Part shown: positions 10,294 to 21,861 of the stretch, in pieces
How the letters are laid out: every line of letters begins with the position of its first letter
How positions within the stretch are numbered: the stretch's first letter is position 1
NCBI GenBank assembly: GCA_013368445.1
Contig: JAACJO010000017.1
Location: 682,001 to 746,000 of the forward strand
Direction of reading: 5' to 3'
DNA: 64,000 nucleotides
Source of the DNA: Leucocoprinus leucothites
Lineage: Eukaryota > Basidiomycota > Agaricomycetes > Agaricales > Agaricaceae
Made by a program: the position numbers and the translations under genes
The notes under the pieces: generated by a model
What the model was told of the DNA's origin: nothing
Database searches by the model: none
Seen by the model: the letters and a program-made list of their open reading frames with translations, nothing else

Positions 10294-11014
10294 AGCTCGA
10301 ATAGGTATGCCCAGGACCTACTCCAGAAGGAGCGAGCCTGAAAGCTGGATGAGTGGGTGTTGTGTCCAGTGTTGTATAATTTGAATACAAACATAGTCAT
10401 CTTTCCTACAAAACACAGCAATTATTCTGATTTTGGGTGATATACCTTTCACCAGGTATGTCCAAGTTCGGAAAGTCGGTATCAGCCACAACTGGATGCT
10501 GCAGTATTACTTACGGGCCAGCAACATCCGATACTCTAATGTTAGTCTCGTATATCTACTAAGAATTCGGTAGGTCCTTTGCCTGCAATATCTCATTGGG
10601 AAAGCAGCATCATTATGCGCACCCGAGTTTTTGCTATTGGCTCTGGAAGCCTAAGCTTCGGGTCACTGGGAAAGGGCTCGGTCCAGGTCTACTGACGCAT
10701 TCTTACCGAGTTCTACTACGGACGTTTCTTCTTACCTTTCCATTCATCGCCCGTCGTTGACTGAGCAATTGAGACCATGGTTATACCCACGTGCCCTTTT
10801 GAGGTGACCAAAGCTCCCAATCTGGCCAGAGGTTCGTAAGGGAAAAAGACATATTGAGTATGACATTACATCATACATTAGTGATGCTGACCTTCCTTCC
10901 CCTCGTCTGCGTGAGGGAGCCTGCACCCGACTCTAACTACCATGAGCCTTCGGCGACCAACACGACAGACTCGACCACGCTCTCATCAAGCGTCAAACTC
11001 AGAGCCGACAATCC
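10294..11014. other. Upstream region of HNH-type gene; possible 5' exons
   Basis: There may be 5' exons of the downstream gene here, for example an ATG at 10777 with an open frame to a GTAAGG donor near 10836. I could not connect them with confidence. Nothing else is recognised. Confidence 0.35.
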
Positions 11015-11974
11015 ATGAGTGACCTTCCTACCAAACACGATTGCCTCCTCACGAATACACCGTCCGATGCTGAGGTTGAGTACTGCCATGTTCTCATACA
11101 GGAAACCCCTCCACAAGTGGTGAGTAGCCGTCCTGCAGAGTGCCGGCTCAATTTTTGAATCACATGGACGAATCCACCAGCTTGACGATCTTGAACGCGC
11201 CTGGAATCTCCAGCACCATTCTCTCCATGTAGATACTCGCTATAACATTGTGAAACGTAGGTTCATTGTTATTCTTGGTTCGTCAAGCGCTCAAGCATGT
11301 TGTCCATTGAAAGTCACACCAACACTTCATTCAGCTTTCACTCATGGCCGGTGGGTTCTTATGCCAGAGCACGATGGTGTTTGGCCACTCTTTGAGGCGA
11401 GAAATTCTCCTGAAATTCTTGAACGCCTCATTTCGGTATGACAGTTCCCTCTTTGTTCTGGAGTGACCATGTAACACTATGATGACAGGTCAAGAAAATA
11501 TCGAATTACCACCTTGTTGCTTGCGCGAAGATGGAATATATACCAGTGATCTACAACAATCGAGCGCCTGGTGGGGAAGTTCCGTCCTTAAAGACCTATA
11601 CGTACCCTTTCAGCAATTTCCCCACTATCCAGTCTCGTGTTCCAGTCCATCTCATCATATGTCAAATTGGATACCAGATGGCACAAAATAACACCTACAA
11701 AAGTTTCATACATCCAACGAACAAGATGGATCTCATTCATTTCCGCACGCTTGGTATAATTCGCGAATGCTATGATGTCTGGACAGGGAAGACTAAGGGC
11801 GTCCAGCTCCCTATCAGTCCCTCTACTGCACTATCTGACTCGGCCGGTAGCGTTTGTACACCTTCACGACATAGTACACCTCTAGCTCATAGGACAGCGA
11901 ACAAAAGGAACAGAAGCACCGGAGGAAGCTCTCCCACACCTTCATCCAAGCCCTCTAGTCGTAGAAAACGCTGA
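11015..11974 (+). CDS. HNH-nuclease-domain protein, 5' end uncertain
   Basis: This looks like one of the large Agaricomycete family of proteins with an HNH_2-type domain (PF13391). Exon pieces read in order: CLLTNTPSDAEVEYCHVLIQ (putative metal-binding Cys/His pair); LDDLERAWNLQHHSLHVDTRYNIV, the family-typical segment before the second His; THGRWVLMPEHDGVWPLFEA; and YTYPFSNFPTIQSRVPVHLIICQIGYQM. A Ser/Pro/Arg-rich tail follows, ending KPSSRRKR at the stop 11972-11974. Introns are inferred around 11120-11190, 11257-11331 and 11435-11488. The HNH triad is not fully visible and may lie partly in an unresolved exon. Coordinates start at the first well-supported ATG. Function in fungi is unknown; the number of such genes suggests rapid expansion. 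Confidence 0.55.
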
Positions 11975-12403
11975 CATCTGGGTGGGGCACAACAAGAGAA
12001 CACAACACTGACCGATGTTATCAAGGACAGTCGTAAATCTGTGAACCAACGCAAGTGCAAGATGGACCTATCCGTAAATGGGTTTCCGAGATTCGTGAAA
12101 CCCAGCCAGACCTACCTCCAGTATAACTGCTGTTTCCGTTCCATCCCTATTTATCAACTCTGAATCTAGCTTGAAACAAATTTGGGCGATGGCCACGAGC
12201 AGTGGAAGGACCAGTATGAGTCTACCAGTTATTGGTGCTAAGAGGGGTTGAGGGATGGGGTACGAATGCGAGTGAAACCAAATCCAGCTATTGCCGGGGC
12301 CAGGACCGACCCGGGGTGTTGACACGACGCACACAAAGAGATCGAGGGAAACGGGCGAGAAATGGGGAGAGACGATAAGATGCAGGATAGTGATTATAGT
12401 TAG

Positions 12404-12424
12404 ATAGTACTATAATAGTACTAT
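12404..12424. repeat. Tandem pair of 10-bp palindromes
   Basis: ATAGTACTAT, itself a perfect palindrome, occurs at 12404-12413 and again at 12415-12424, separated by a single A. The wider region 11975-12959 shows no gene I can support. Confidence 0.6.
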
Positions 12425-12959
12425 AAATTTTGATAGCGCATAAAAGATGGCGCAGAATCAACTGGAGAGACTGCAAAAAACAACTGGCGGGGACATGGAA
12501 TTCCGAATTCAGGGTTTGTGTGGGCAGGTTGCATACTATGAGGATGTTAATGTCCTATTTAACTGGGTAAGATAGCTTGAAAAGTCCTCAAGAACTGGTG
12601 GAACGATATATTTCGTCGCTTAGAACTACAGGCTCCATAGCATGTGCTTTCGTTTCTGTACTAGATTGGCGTATTCTCTGAATGTTGGACAGTATCCTGA
12701 GATTTGTCGGTGATGTATCAGAAGCCATGGAAGTCAACATTTCTGTAGGGGTACATGATTCCCCGCTTATGTTCTGATGTGCGCTTTGTAGCGAGCTCTA
12801 GAATCCTAATGGTTTAAATACTGACATGTTTACTAGTGCATCTTCTCTGTTATTTCTGTCTATGAATCATAGATGTTCTATGATCATCGCAACCTAGAGG
12901 CGTCCTGACTCGCTGCTCTGTAGCCCTTTGGAGATGCAGACGTACTACTTCAAGGACAA

Positions 12960-13190
12960 GGTACGATCATCATCATTTTATCATTGTCTGATGAGTTCGC
13001 AAACATTAGAGAGGATCACAAGCAAGCTAGAGGTTGACCTGTCAAAAGTCCGCTCAAATGGAATTGAGATATGACAGATGGCAAGTACATGCGCTCACGC
13101 CCCCGCGTACGCCGGGTACATACCACATGACATCTCCTAGATGTAATTTTGTTGTCTCTTTACCCCCAGGAGAAGGTAGTTGCGAAATCA
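12960..13190 (+). repeat. Diverged direct repeat, copy 2
   Basis: Partner of 9068-9296 in the same orientation, about 3.9 kb apart. Matching blocks include GGATCACAAGCAAG, ATTGAGATATGACAGAT, GCGCTCACGCCC and CATACCACATG. It ends about 200 bp upstream of the second HsbA-like gene, so it may contribute to that promoter, though this is not shown. Confidence 0.7.
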
Positions 13191-13386
13191 TGACATGAGC
13201 TTTTGTTCAATCTATCATACCTCAAAGAAACATTGGCGAGAAATTTCCAGTAAGGGTATTTTATCAAGTCATTTGACAATGAAATCTATATCAGAGACAC
13301 ACGCTGTCAAAGATTCAATGATTGAACTCAGAAGCAACCGAATATAAAAGAAGGTAATGCCCGCCTTCAAATTCAACCCTATTGCG

Positions 13387-14124
13387 ATGAGGTCTGGCTT
13401 TCTGATCTTCTACCTCTTGGCGCTCGTCTGTTTTGGTTCTTTCGCCAGTCCACTGAAGAGGGCTACACCTGCAGATATTGAAACACTTATCAATCGGCTG
13501 ACGGATGAGGCTAATGCCGCTGCCTCCGATTTAGCAGATTTTCCTGCGACAGGAGGCTCACTTACACAGGCTTTGGTATGTAGCGTATCGCGAGTCTACT
13601 TGGAGCCTCTAGATGGTATTGACTTGGAACGTAACTTTGGTTTTCAGGCCATCCATTCCGCGTTAACCACTCTGAATTCCGACCTAGAGAGTGGAGTAAC
13701 TACCCTGGTGGTGAGACGATCGTGACGCTCGCACGAAGGGATCAACGTAAACTAATACTATATATCACACACAAGGCCACTGCAACTGGGTTGTCGGAGG
13801 CAGATGGAGTGGTAGTTGTTGACGAGGCTAATAACGGATTGACCCCGGCCCTACTCGACATTTATACTGGTATAAACAATTTCCCCGACGAAACTCTCCC
13901 TATTGGAGGGATCGGTGCTCTGCTTAGATCGGATGGAAATAAGTTGCAGTCGGATAGTACGGCATTCTATAATGCGTTGAAAGCGCTTTTGCCTGTGAGT
14001 TGGTCCATGTCAGTCTCTTTGGGAGTGCTGGACTGATTCTATACCGTTTATAAAGTCGGACCTTGAGGGTAGCTTACGGTTTCCGAATCCTCCGATCGTT
14101 CAACCGGGAGACCCAAATTCATAA
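13387..14124 (+). CDS. HsbA-like hydrophobic surface-binding protein
   Basis: Four exons (13387-13575, 13648-13710, 13776-13994, 14056-14124) give 179 residues with all phases 0. The start at 13387 is chosen over the in-frame ATG at 13357 because TATAAAA at 13343-13349 lies only about 8 bp before the latter. The 13387 start also gives a clean signal peptide (RSGFLIFYLLALVCFGSFAS). The mature domain is predicted helical and Cys-free, with ADIETLINRLTDEANAAASD, TGGSLTQAL, AIHSALTTLNSDLESG, LTPALLDIYTGI and LPIGGIGALLRSDGNKL. This matches the HsbA family (PF12296) and the 7473-8265 gene. The role is presumably extracellular binding to hydrophobic surfaces; no enzyme residues are seen. Confidence 0.83.
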
Positions 14125-15678
14125 GCTGGGTGTATGGATATGAGGAACGACTGCCAATATTGCATGTTCCCCGATAATGCGGCTGTTTGTCTTTCGATGA
14201 GATTCCGGTGACTTGTTCCCCCTATATCATCCGATCACCATAAGTCTAGTTTTAATTTGTCTGTGCGAGAGATATAACGAGGATAAATTGATTATCAGGT
14301 ATTCGGTGACCTGTCATTTAAGAAAAGAATGCGCGTAGGATTATAATCGAGACGCCTGGTAAAAGGGGGTTTACGGGAAGCTCAAATAAAATTCCTGCAT
14401 TGAGCCGGCTCTGCGAAGCTGGAGTTGGTTTACCTGTCTCTTGGTAATCGGCTGTTCCTTGGTTTTAATTGTTCTGTTTGACAAAGGAATCGTGCCCTTG
14501 GATGACGCACTGGTGTGTTTGAATGTTGTTTGATGTAGTCCGTGACAGAAGGTTCATTGACCCTCTCGGTCCGTCGACTCCAGCGTCGAAAGCGTTCTGG
14601 TAGATATTTGTAAGCCCAGACTTTGTTTGATACAGTATCTGAATCCTTTCCTTAACTTACGGTGAGTACATAATATGTTACCGATTGTTGTCGGTCGAAG
14701 TTCAATTCAGCATCCGGTATTAGTAAAGCTTTAACTAGATTGTTGGAATATTCGATAGTGTTATCCTTTTCGGACGTTTACGACGAGATGGGGCAAAGTT
14801 GGGGCTGGCAGCATGTGGTTTGTACTCTGATATTAGACCTCCGAGTCCCAACGAGTACTTGATCAGGACTCGAGAGCCGTGAGCCAGGACCAAAGAAGCA
14901 GACGATCTTGAACTTGAAGGCAGTTTAAAATCCAGGATCCAGATATTTCAACCAGGCGATTCAGCTTTAGGAGGATGTTGGAGTATCTTTTTTCAAGCTG
15001 TTTAGTCGTGAAGTCCACTATGCGAGCGCCATACTGTTTGTGGACGATATTGCGTCATAAGGATGTGGTGGCTGAGTCAGCGAATTCTGATTGGTGCTCA
15101 GGACCAGATATTTTGATGGTGGGGTTCCGACGCATTCCGGTGAGCAACAGAACTCTGGAGCTATATCAAGCTGCCAGCAGTTCTACCTGAGGTTTATCCA
15201 CCCACCATCATGTCCGGCCAGCGAGGCGCAAAAAATAAGTGCTGAAGCTGCTCAAGAAGCCTCGCCATGTTGCGCATTGCGACTTCCAAAAGAATCTAGC
15301 TCTTTTTGTCCCACGACAAAAACCTGATATGTATTATATGGTAGGGTTTCTACGGATCTTGTGTTCTTCGCCATATATGAGCCAGCTGGCGCCTCCAGTC
15401 TTGATTCGTCGGCGGTGAGTGTTTCTAGTTGGTCTGTAACTAACTAATCGCTGAATTGCTGTGCTATCGTCATAGATTAAGTTCTAGCGCTGCGGCTAGA
15501 TGAGCACGGACAAAGCCTTCTGGACATAGCCGGTGGAGCATTCGTCGATCAAGAGACTAATTACAGTCACCCCGTCACGGAACTTACCCTCCCGTAAGCC
15601 GCATGTCAGGTTCATGCAATAACAACCTACCACACTTAACCGGCCCTCACACACGCTCCTTGGCATTCTCCAATACCA
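14125..15678. other. Intergenic, no gene supported
   Basis: About 1.55 kb with only short overlapping frames and no recognised motif. Stop density is high on both strands. The last part is the presumed promoter of the F-box gene. Confidence 0.4.
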
Positions 15679-17403
15679 ATGCCGATTGCTCACAAACGTC
15701 TTAGGGCAAAGCCGACTAGGTAAGTCATCGATTTCAGTATACCACCCCGCGAAGCTAACATGCTGCTTAGGCCCAAGCTGGTGGACCTCGGCAACGTACC
15801 CTTCACATCACTCAACGACATCATACCCTCAGACGCTGAGACTTGGAAAATCAAAGCCAGTCTCAACCATGCCAACCTTGAGTTGCAGCAGCTCGAGTCT
15901 AACATCTCTCGGACGCAACATCGCCTCGATTCCCTACGCGCACGACGCGATGTACTACACGGTTGCACCGAGCGTTATCGAATTGCGATAGCGCCGTATA
16001 AACGCTTACCGCCAGAGGTCTGGCGAGAAATCTTCTTTGCATGCCTCCCCGAAACCGTTTACCTACCGCCCCGCCTGATGACGCACCTCTTCTCCTAACG
16101 CGCGTTTGTTCGTCGTGGCGAACACTCGCTCTCAACACACAGGAGTTATGGAGTGACTTCGAAGTGGCTTTGAGTGCACGCGCTCGAAGGAACTATCACG
16201 CCATAGGCGCGTTGAATACTTGGCTCAGTCGATGTCCCGACCGTCCGCTTGCATTCAAGATTCACAGTGCCCCTCGAGCACCATTCCCCTTACCTGGCAT
16301 TCGTCACCCTATACTTCCCATCGATCTGATCATACCCCATACATTCCGAATCCGGAGTCTGGACCTTCAGAATATATCTGGTGAACAGATGTACGCGTTG
16401 ATCACGTTGCCACTCGGATCGTTTCCCTTGTTGGAAGAAGTCAACATTTTCTTGAGGGATAGCTGGATGTTCCGCATGGAGCCCTGGGAAGCAACAGCGT
16501 TCCTGGATGCTAAGAAGCTGCGGAGCGTTGCGATACGTGGGTTCGATGGAACATTCAATCCTACAGCATTGAATTTGCCATGGGACCAACTAAGGATACT
16601 GCACCTTGATACCTTGCTCAGTGATCCGGTTGGATGTCATGCGATGTTGAGGCTCTGCTCAGAACTTCAGGAGGCTAGCGTTCGTGTCATGCGAATTGAG
16701 GATTCCACTTCGAGGCTCATTGGATGTTTACCACCTACGCGATTGTCGAAGCTACGGTCATTGCTTATTCGGTTCGAATCGGCGGCTTCTCATGGCAAGT
16801 TCATGGAACCACTCGACTTACCTGTACTTCATACACTTCAAACGCGTTTCGACTGGAGAAACGACGCGATTGGATCAGATGACCCAACAACGAGTTGCTA
16901 TGCGGATCTCATCTCTCGCAGTGGATGCCTATTCAACGGTTATCAATTGGTCGTAATTCGCTAGAGCTCGGATTTGGGAGGCTTCTGGACGTTGCGAAGG
17001 ATCTGAGAGAGCTTGGTTTGGCTGATCATGTACGTGTGCCCGTAGAGGTGTGGGAAAGAATAGGCAGAGGAGAGTTGGGGGTGAAGTTGGAGAGGTTAGC
17101 GATGGATGTTGCGATTATTGACCCAGTGTTGAGTATGCTTGAGGCGAAGATGACTTTGCACTCGAACATGAGTGGTACGCAGTGTACACTGGGTGGTTTG
17201 GAGATACCTTCGTGTAGTTGTTTGCATCAGCGTTCTGAGTCGAGAATGGATGTGGATGGCGGTGGTGATACCACAAGTCTGTACTTAGGGAGATTAAGTT
17301 GGGTTGTCCGAAACCGAGTTTTCAGGAGAGATGGAGGATAGAGTGCTTGGAGAAAGCGGGTTTGAGGATTGTTCTTTGTCATTATGGGTTTTTCGAGCAT
17401 TGA
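15679..17403 (+). pseudogene. F-box/LRR-like protein with three frame shifts
   Basis: Exon 1 (15679-15719) joins exon 2 (from 15771) in phase through a GTAAGT...TTAG intron. The protein has a coiled-coil start (NHANLELQQLESNISRTQHR) and then an F-box-like block (YKRLPPEVWREIFFACLP). Next come APLLLTRVCSSWRTLAL and a leucine-rich C-terminal half (LEEVNIFL, LRSVAIRGF, LRILHLDTLL), the standard Agaricomycete F-box layout; such proteins recruit substrates to SCF ubiquitin ligases. Continuity requires changing frame three times: near 16065 in a CCCC run, between about 16880 and 16960, and between about 17110 and 17275. The C-terminal piece LREIKLGCPKPSFQERW then runs to the stop at 17401. All three shifts equal loss of one base, so assembly undercalls are as plausible as true decay. 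Confidence 0.7.
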
Positions 17404-19187
17404 CTTTCGTTGCTTTTGTTGTTCGGCCACTCATTCACATTTCGTTGGGAGACCTGTTTTTTTTATTTTGAAATTTGTATTATAGATTACCCTTGCGCGT
17501 TATATTGTACTTGTGTAGACATGTACAACGACAGGATTCAGATGGTCCGTTTTTGTTTGGTAATCTGGCTCATTGAAATACCCTTTTCCCCCAGATTAAA
17601 ATTGTGCGCCCATCGATAAGAGCTGCCACGCGGCGGAACGGCTGTGGATAGCTCAGTTGGCACGTTTTGGCATAGATGCCTCAGGCTGAATTGTCTCCGC
17701 GACTTCTTGAATTTAATATCGGCCATTTGTCAGACAGAAATAGAACGCGTGCTAATGTTAGAACGTGAATGTTTTCGTTCAACATATATGGCAACGATTA
17801 GTTGGAGGACGATAAGGATAATAGGTTCAAGGGTAGCCAATTGCTGCCGGTACGGTCCCTTTCCCCCGTATCACAGGCGCAAGCGGATGTGTGGGCTCGG
17901 GCTGCCCTATTATAGTATTTGTATTCCCTCCAAGGTTGTACTTCTCGAAGTGACAGCCGAGCGTGGCCGCTAACTTGATCCACGATTTTATCGCGTTTGC
18001 TGAAGGCAACTATGTGGATTCCCAAATCGGAAGGGAATCCGTCAAATTGGTCGGCTCAGAATACAGACGTTTGGCTGTCTCGGAGCATCCTATTTCGTCT
18101 GACTATTTACATTGTTCGTATTCATGGTACCTACGCTCTATGAGTGTGACTCACATGTATTTCAGGAGATTAGTATCGTTGTCTTATTGGTAGGGAGAGA
18201 AGTACTTCTGTGCCAGCTCTTGATCCACCGGGTAGGACTTGGCAGTGCGAACAGCTGAGTGTGAGTGCCACTTAAACGTAGATTGCTGTGAGCTCAGAGC
18301 TGTAAAAGATACGGCTCACTGGGGCTTCGTATCCTTTGACGTATATTATTTTACTGGTAGATTCCATGTTATTGCAAGGAAGCTTTTATGTACTTGAATC
18401 ATACTCGAATTGACAAGAGCACCCTATAAAGTGGAGCACATGGGGTGAGATGGAAAGAGCGACAAGTACGAAACATGACACTGAGCGCAAGGAGTTGGAG
18501 TCACCTCCGAGAGTAACTTGGGGCGAAGGTTAAATTACATTTAGGAAAAGAGCCGATGGAACGTGGGTTGGACTGTGGAAGGCTTACACATATGTTTTCC
18601 GGTACCTGGAGGCTTGGCACGTATAATTGGTGTTGTAGCTGACATTGGAGGACTTGTATGCGGCGCAGTAGTCCCCCCGCAGGTCTGGTACAACACCTGC
18701 CTCGGTGCCCTTGGACCGCTACACGTTCATGTCCTGTAAATTCATTTCGGTTTCTGCGTTTCAAACCCGTTCCTGGATCGTCAAATGAGCTCTAAGTGAC
18801 CTTATAAAGGAAAATGCCTCATGGTACTGGCAGAACCCAGCTTGGAGTGCTCACCATCAGAACAAGCGTACCGCCGGTGTTTGACAAATTGCGAGCGAGG
18901 TAGCTAAGCCCCAGATAACTTGCACACAATCAGACCAGTGGGATTCAAGTAAAATGACAGTTTGTATCAACGAGAGTATTCGTAAATACCAAAGTCTGTA
19001 ACAACATCGTGCACACTACAAAATTAACATCCAAGCAAGGGTATCAAGTTAAAATCGTCCAAATGTTCATGACCGTCGAAAACCACGTCCATAACCCAAA
19101 ACAAAGTCCATAGGTTTCTGCTTCCTCCTTCTGCGGGGGTATATATGTACTCGAAGATCAAGACGGTAGCGGTTTGGCGCTAATCTC
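17404..19187. other. Intergenic, nothing recognised
   Basis: No gene, RNA or repeat could be supported. A minus-strand segment around 18790-18500 can be read as a Cys-containing peptide but lacks a start, signal peptide or family match. Confidence 0.35.
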
Positions 19188-20895
19188 TCAGCAGTGCCAA
19201 CTAGACTGTAAACCCGAAATGAAATATCATATGAGCGTCCCGTCGAAATGAAGTATAAAAGTGATTGATAGTTGATTATGAAGCGGACTTACGCTGGGAG
19301 TTCCGGCTTGAGTGACGTTTTGGTATGGGTTTGAACCGACACATTCAGCGACGGTGACGAATCTAGTGTAACCGGCTTTCTTGAGGACGTCGATGGCGTG
19401 CTGGACGACACCACTGTGTTTTGTGTTTTTGGAAGGAGCGTGTTAGGTGGGGTTGGGAAATCGGGGTTAAAGGTGAGTGAGACCGAGAGAAGGAAAGAAG
19501 GAAGGGATTTGTTAATTCGTATGTTCTGGTGTGGCAGGTGAAAGGCGAGGCTAGTACTTACGCGGTTGTTGCTGTTCGAAGATATTTATAGAAAAGAACG
19601 TGGAGGCGAGAATGGGGTGTATATGTCAGTAAAGATCAAGAAATCAAGAAAATGCCGGAATGGGGGTCAAATCATGGTGTGTGGAGACTTGTGGAATTGC
19701 GAGCGGTGATGGTGGTTCGTGATGGAGGAATTGTACTTACATAGAGGCGAGTGTTCCAATGAGAGAAGGGGGTTGGGGAATTGTTTTGCGACATTGTCGA
19801 AGTTGGACTTTTGCTTTGCTACGGAAGCTCCAACGGAGTCTTCGGAGCTAACAGGCAAGGGAGTTGAATATGAGTGATGGGATAAGAATAGAAGAAAACG
19901 CACTCGAAGGACCACATAACGGCAGATTGTCCGCGTTGTGCGGCTACCCTGCGGACGTTATCGTTGATATTACCATAAGCTGTCAAAGTTGAGAGATGAT
20001 ATGTTAGGGTGTTGTACTCATGGGCATAATCCGAGGGAGTTATGACATACGAGGACGGAAGAAGGCCGGGTAAGCGCCTGTAATCCTGGAGACGGCCTCT
20101 ATTTATAGGTTGCGGTTGTGATGAAGAGTGGACATGAGGAAGAAAGGTGGATGATGCCCGATGTCAGAAAAGAGACTAGAATAAGAAGTTCAAGGGGCTG
20201 GACTAACGTTCTGTAAGCCACATCTGTCTGTTGACTGGTGAGAGAAAGAACGAGGGAACGTGTCAGAGGGTATGTTTTTGGGGTAGGGGTGTGGAAGAAT
20301 ACGGACGTTCAGCCGTGGATAGGGTCGTCAAATCTTTGTGCTCCCAAGTGTGAGAGCCGATTTGGTGGCCGTGGTCGTAGGCGTATTTGACGTTGGATCT
20401 CATGCTTTGGTCGTAGATGCACTGATCTGTTAATGAAAGGGGATGTCATTAGAGAGGTGAATGAGGGGCGGGAACGTTGTATGACTTACAGTTATTGCCA
20501 TCTAAAGGTGAAGATGTTAGAACGGTGTTGGTTGACGCGTCGGTCGAAGGCTGGACGTACTGTAGAAGAATGTTCCTTTGGCACCATTCTTGTCAAGGAC
20601 ATTGACGATATCCTTCCTGCACGGAGATCAGATACTGTTCCATATCATAAGCATAAATGGAGTTACTCGTATTGGTATGGGCCATCGTCCTATTCAAGGC
20701 TCATTATTAGCACAATCTGACTCGAGAGGGTCTAGGGCAAGGCTTTTAACTCACAAAAGTGAGGGCAACGCTTCCTCTAACAGAGCAGTTGTTAATCACG
20801 CGAGCGAGCCCCTGCCTCCTCTCAACGCTTTCGGTCGTAGGAGCAGCGAGACCGAGAACAGCGAGGGTAACGGTGATAGCGAGTTTAGCGAACAT
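19188..20895 (-). CDS. Polysaccharide (chitin) deacetylase
   Basis: Twelve in-phase exons (20895-20755, 20689-20667, 20616-20561, 20501-20490, 20426-20307, 20234-20208, 20098-20051, 19979-19904, 19847-19741, 19571-19562, 19413-19293, 19205-19188) give 252 residues. It starts with a signal peptide (MFAKLAITVTLAVLGLAA) and carries one NodB/CE4 domain. Motif 1 is TFDDGP (catalytic base and metal Asp). Motif 2 is HTWEH (metal His pair), after YAYDHGHQIGS. Motif 3 is FFRPPYGN. Motif 4 is WSFDSEDS. The motif-5 position reads LSLEHS, where many relatives have LNHE. The C-terminus SSWHC is typical of mushroom members. These secreted enzymes remove N-acetyl groups from chitin oligomers or wall chitin. 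Exons 4 and 10 are only 12 and 10 nt long. Confidence 0.88.
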
Positions 20896-21861
20896 GATGG
20901 AATGGCAGATAACCGATACAAAGGAGAGCAAGGAAGGAGAGGATGCAGCAGAACCTGGAGACAAATCGTTTGGGTGCCTTGAGTTTTATACATCGACGAA
21001 CTAGCCGCCGTTACGACAAGTTACATCTTGTAGATTTTGCATACTAGACTCTTTTCGGACCATGATATTCACGGCCTGTTTCGGCTTCCCATAAGCTGGG
21101 TGGGGTGCCAGAGGATGCCGATTGCTAGTCTAGGGTTAGTCTGTTCCGAAGAACATGACAGAAAATCGGACAAGCCCCGTGGTTATTTTCGGTATGTAAA
21201 TATTCAACATCGTTCGATGTTTTGATTCAGCCATCCGGTGATGTCGAACACAAGGCAGTCGAACTCCTCGATCTATCACAACATAATTCCAGGAAAGGCT
21301 TGCTTCTGTGTCAGGAGTCGCCACAAGGGTAAACCGAATGCCTTGGCACAAATTCACAATTTAGAGAGTAGTGGTGATTCCGCTCTTGTGCGGTTGCGCC
21401 GTCAGCGACAATCTGTCAGATAAGACAGTGGAATGACGCTAGCTAGTTTAAGGGGTTCTAGTTGAGGACCTAGTGGACCGCCCGCCACCTCCTTAGTTTC
21501 TGATGAAATTAAACCTGCGGTATTGGATGACCGCTTCCCGCGTTGAGTAAGTGTGACTAAATATCACGTGCGCTTATCACGCGTCGCGTCACTTGGCCCT
21601 CCTCATGTGTGTCCACTGTTAGCCTCTTGTGCTCGTCATCATCTGTCTCGGCTCTGACCACGATGAGGTCACCAATGCTATTCCTGATGCGGCGGCAAAT
21701 ACTGGAGGTCGAATTCTAGGGGTATATAAGGCTGGCGCCTGTGCTCGACTCCCCATCTTCACATCCATAACTATCTCCTACAGTTCACGCTCTTTACCAC
21801 ACCCTATACCAAACCCAATACCCCTTATACCTCATTATAACCGCATATATCCATCTTCATC
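20896..21861. other. Divergent promoter region
   Basis: Separates the divergent deacetylase and ferritin-like genes. TATATAA at 21723-21729 probably serves the plus-strand gene. No coding content is recognised. Confidence 0.5.

Noticed and set aside
17640..17720. tRNA-like GGATAGCTCAGTTGGC sequence
   Set aside because: The D-arm-like string is present, but no matching acceptor stem, anticodon stem or T arm with TTC could be folded.
18501..18764. Cys-containing minus-strand frame
   Set aside because: Reading in other frames is equally good on both strands; no family match or splice structure.
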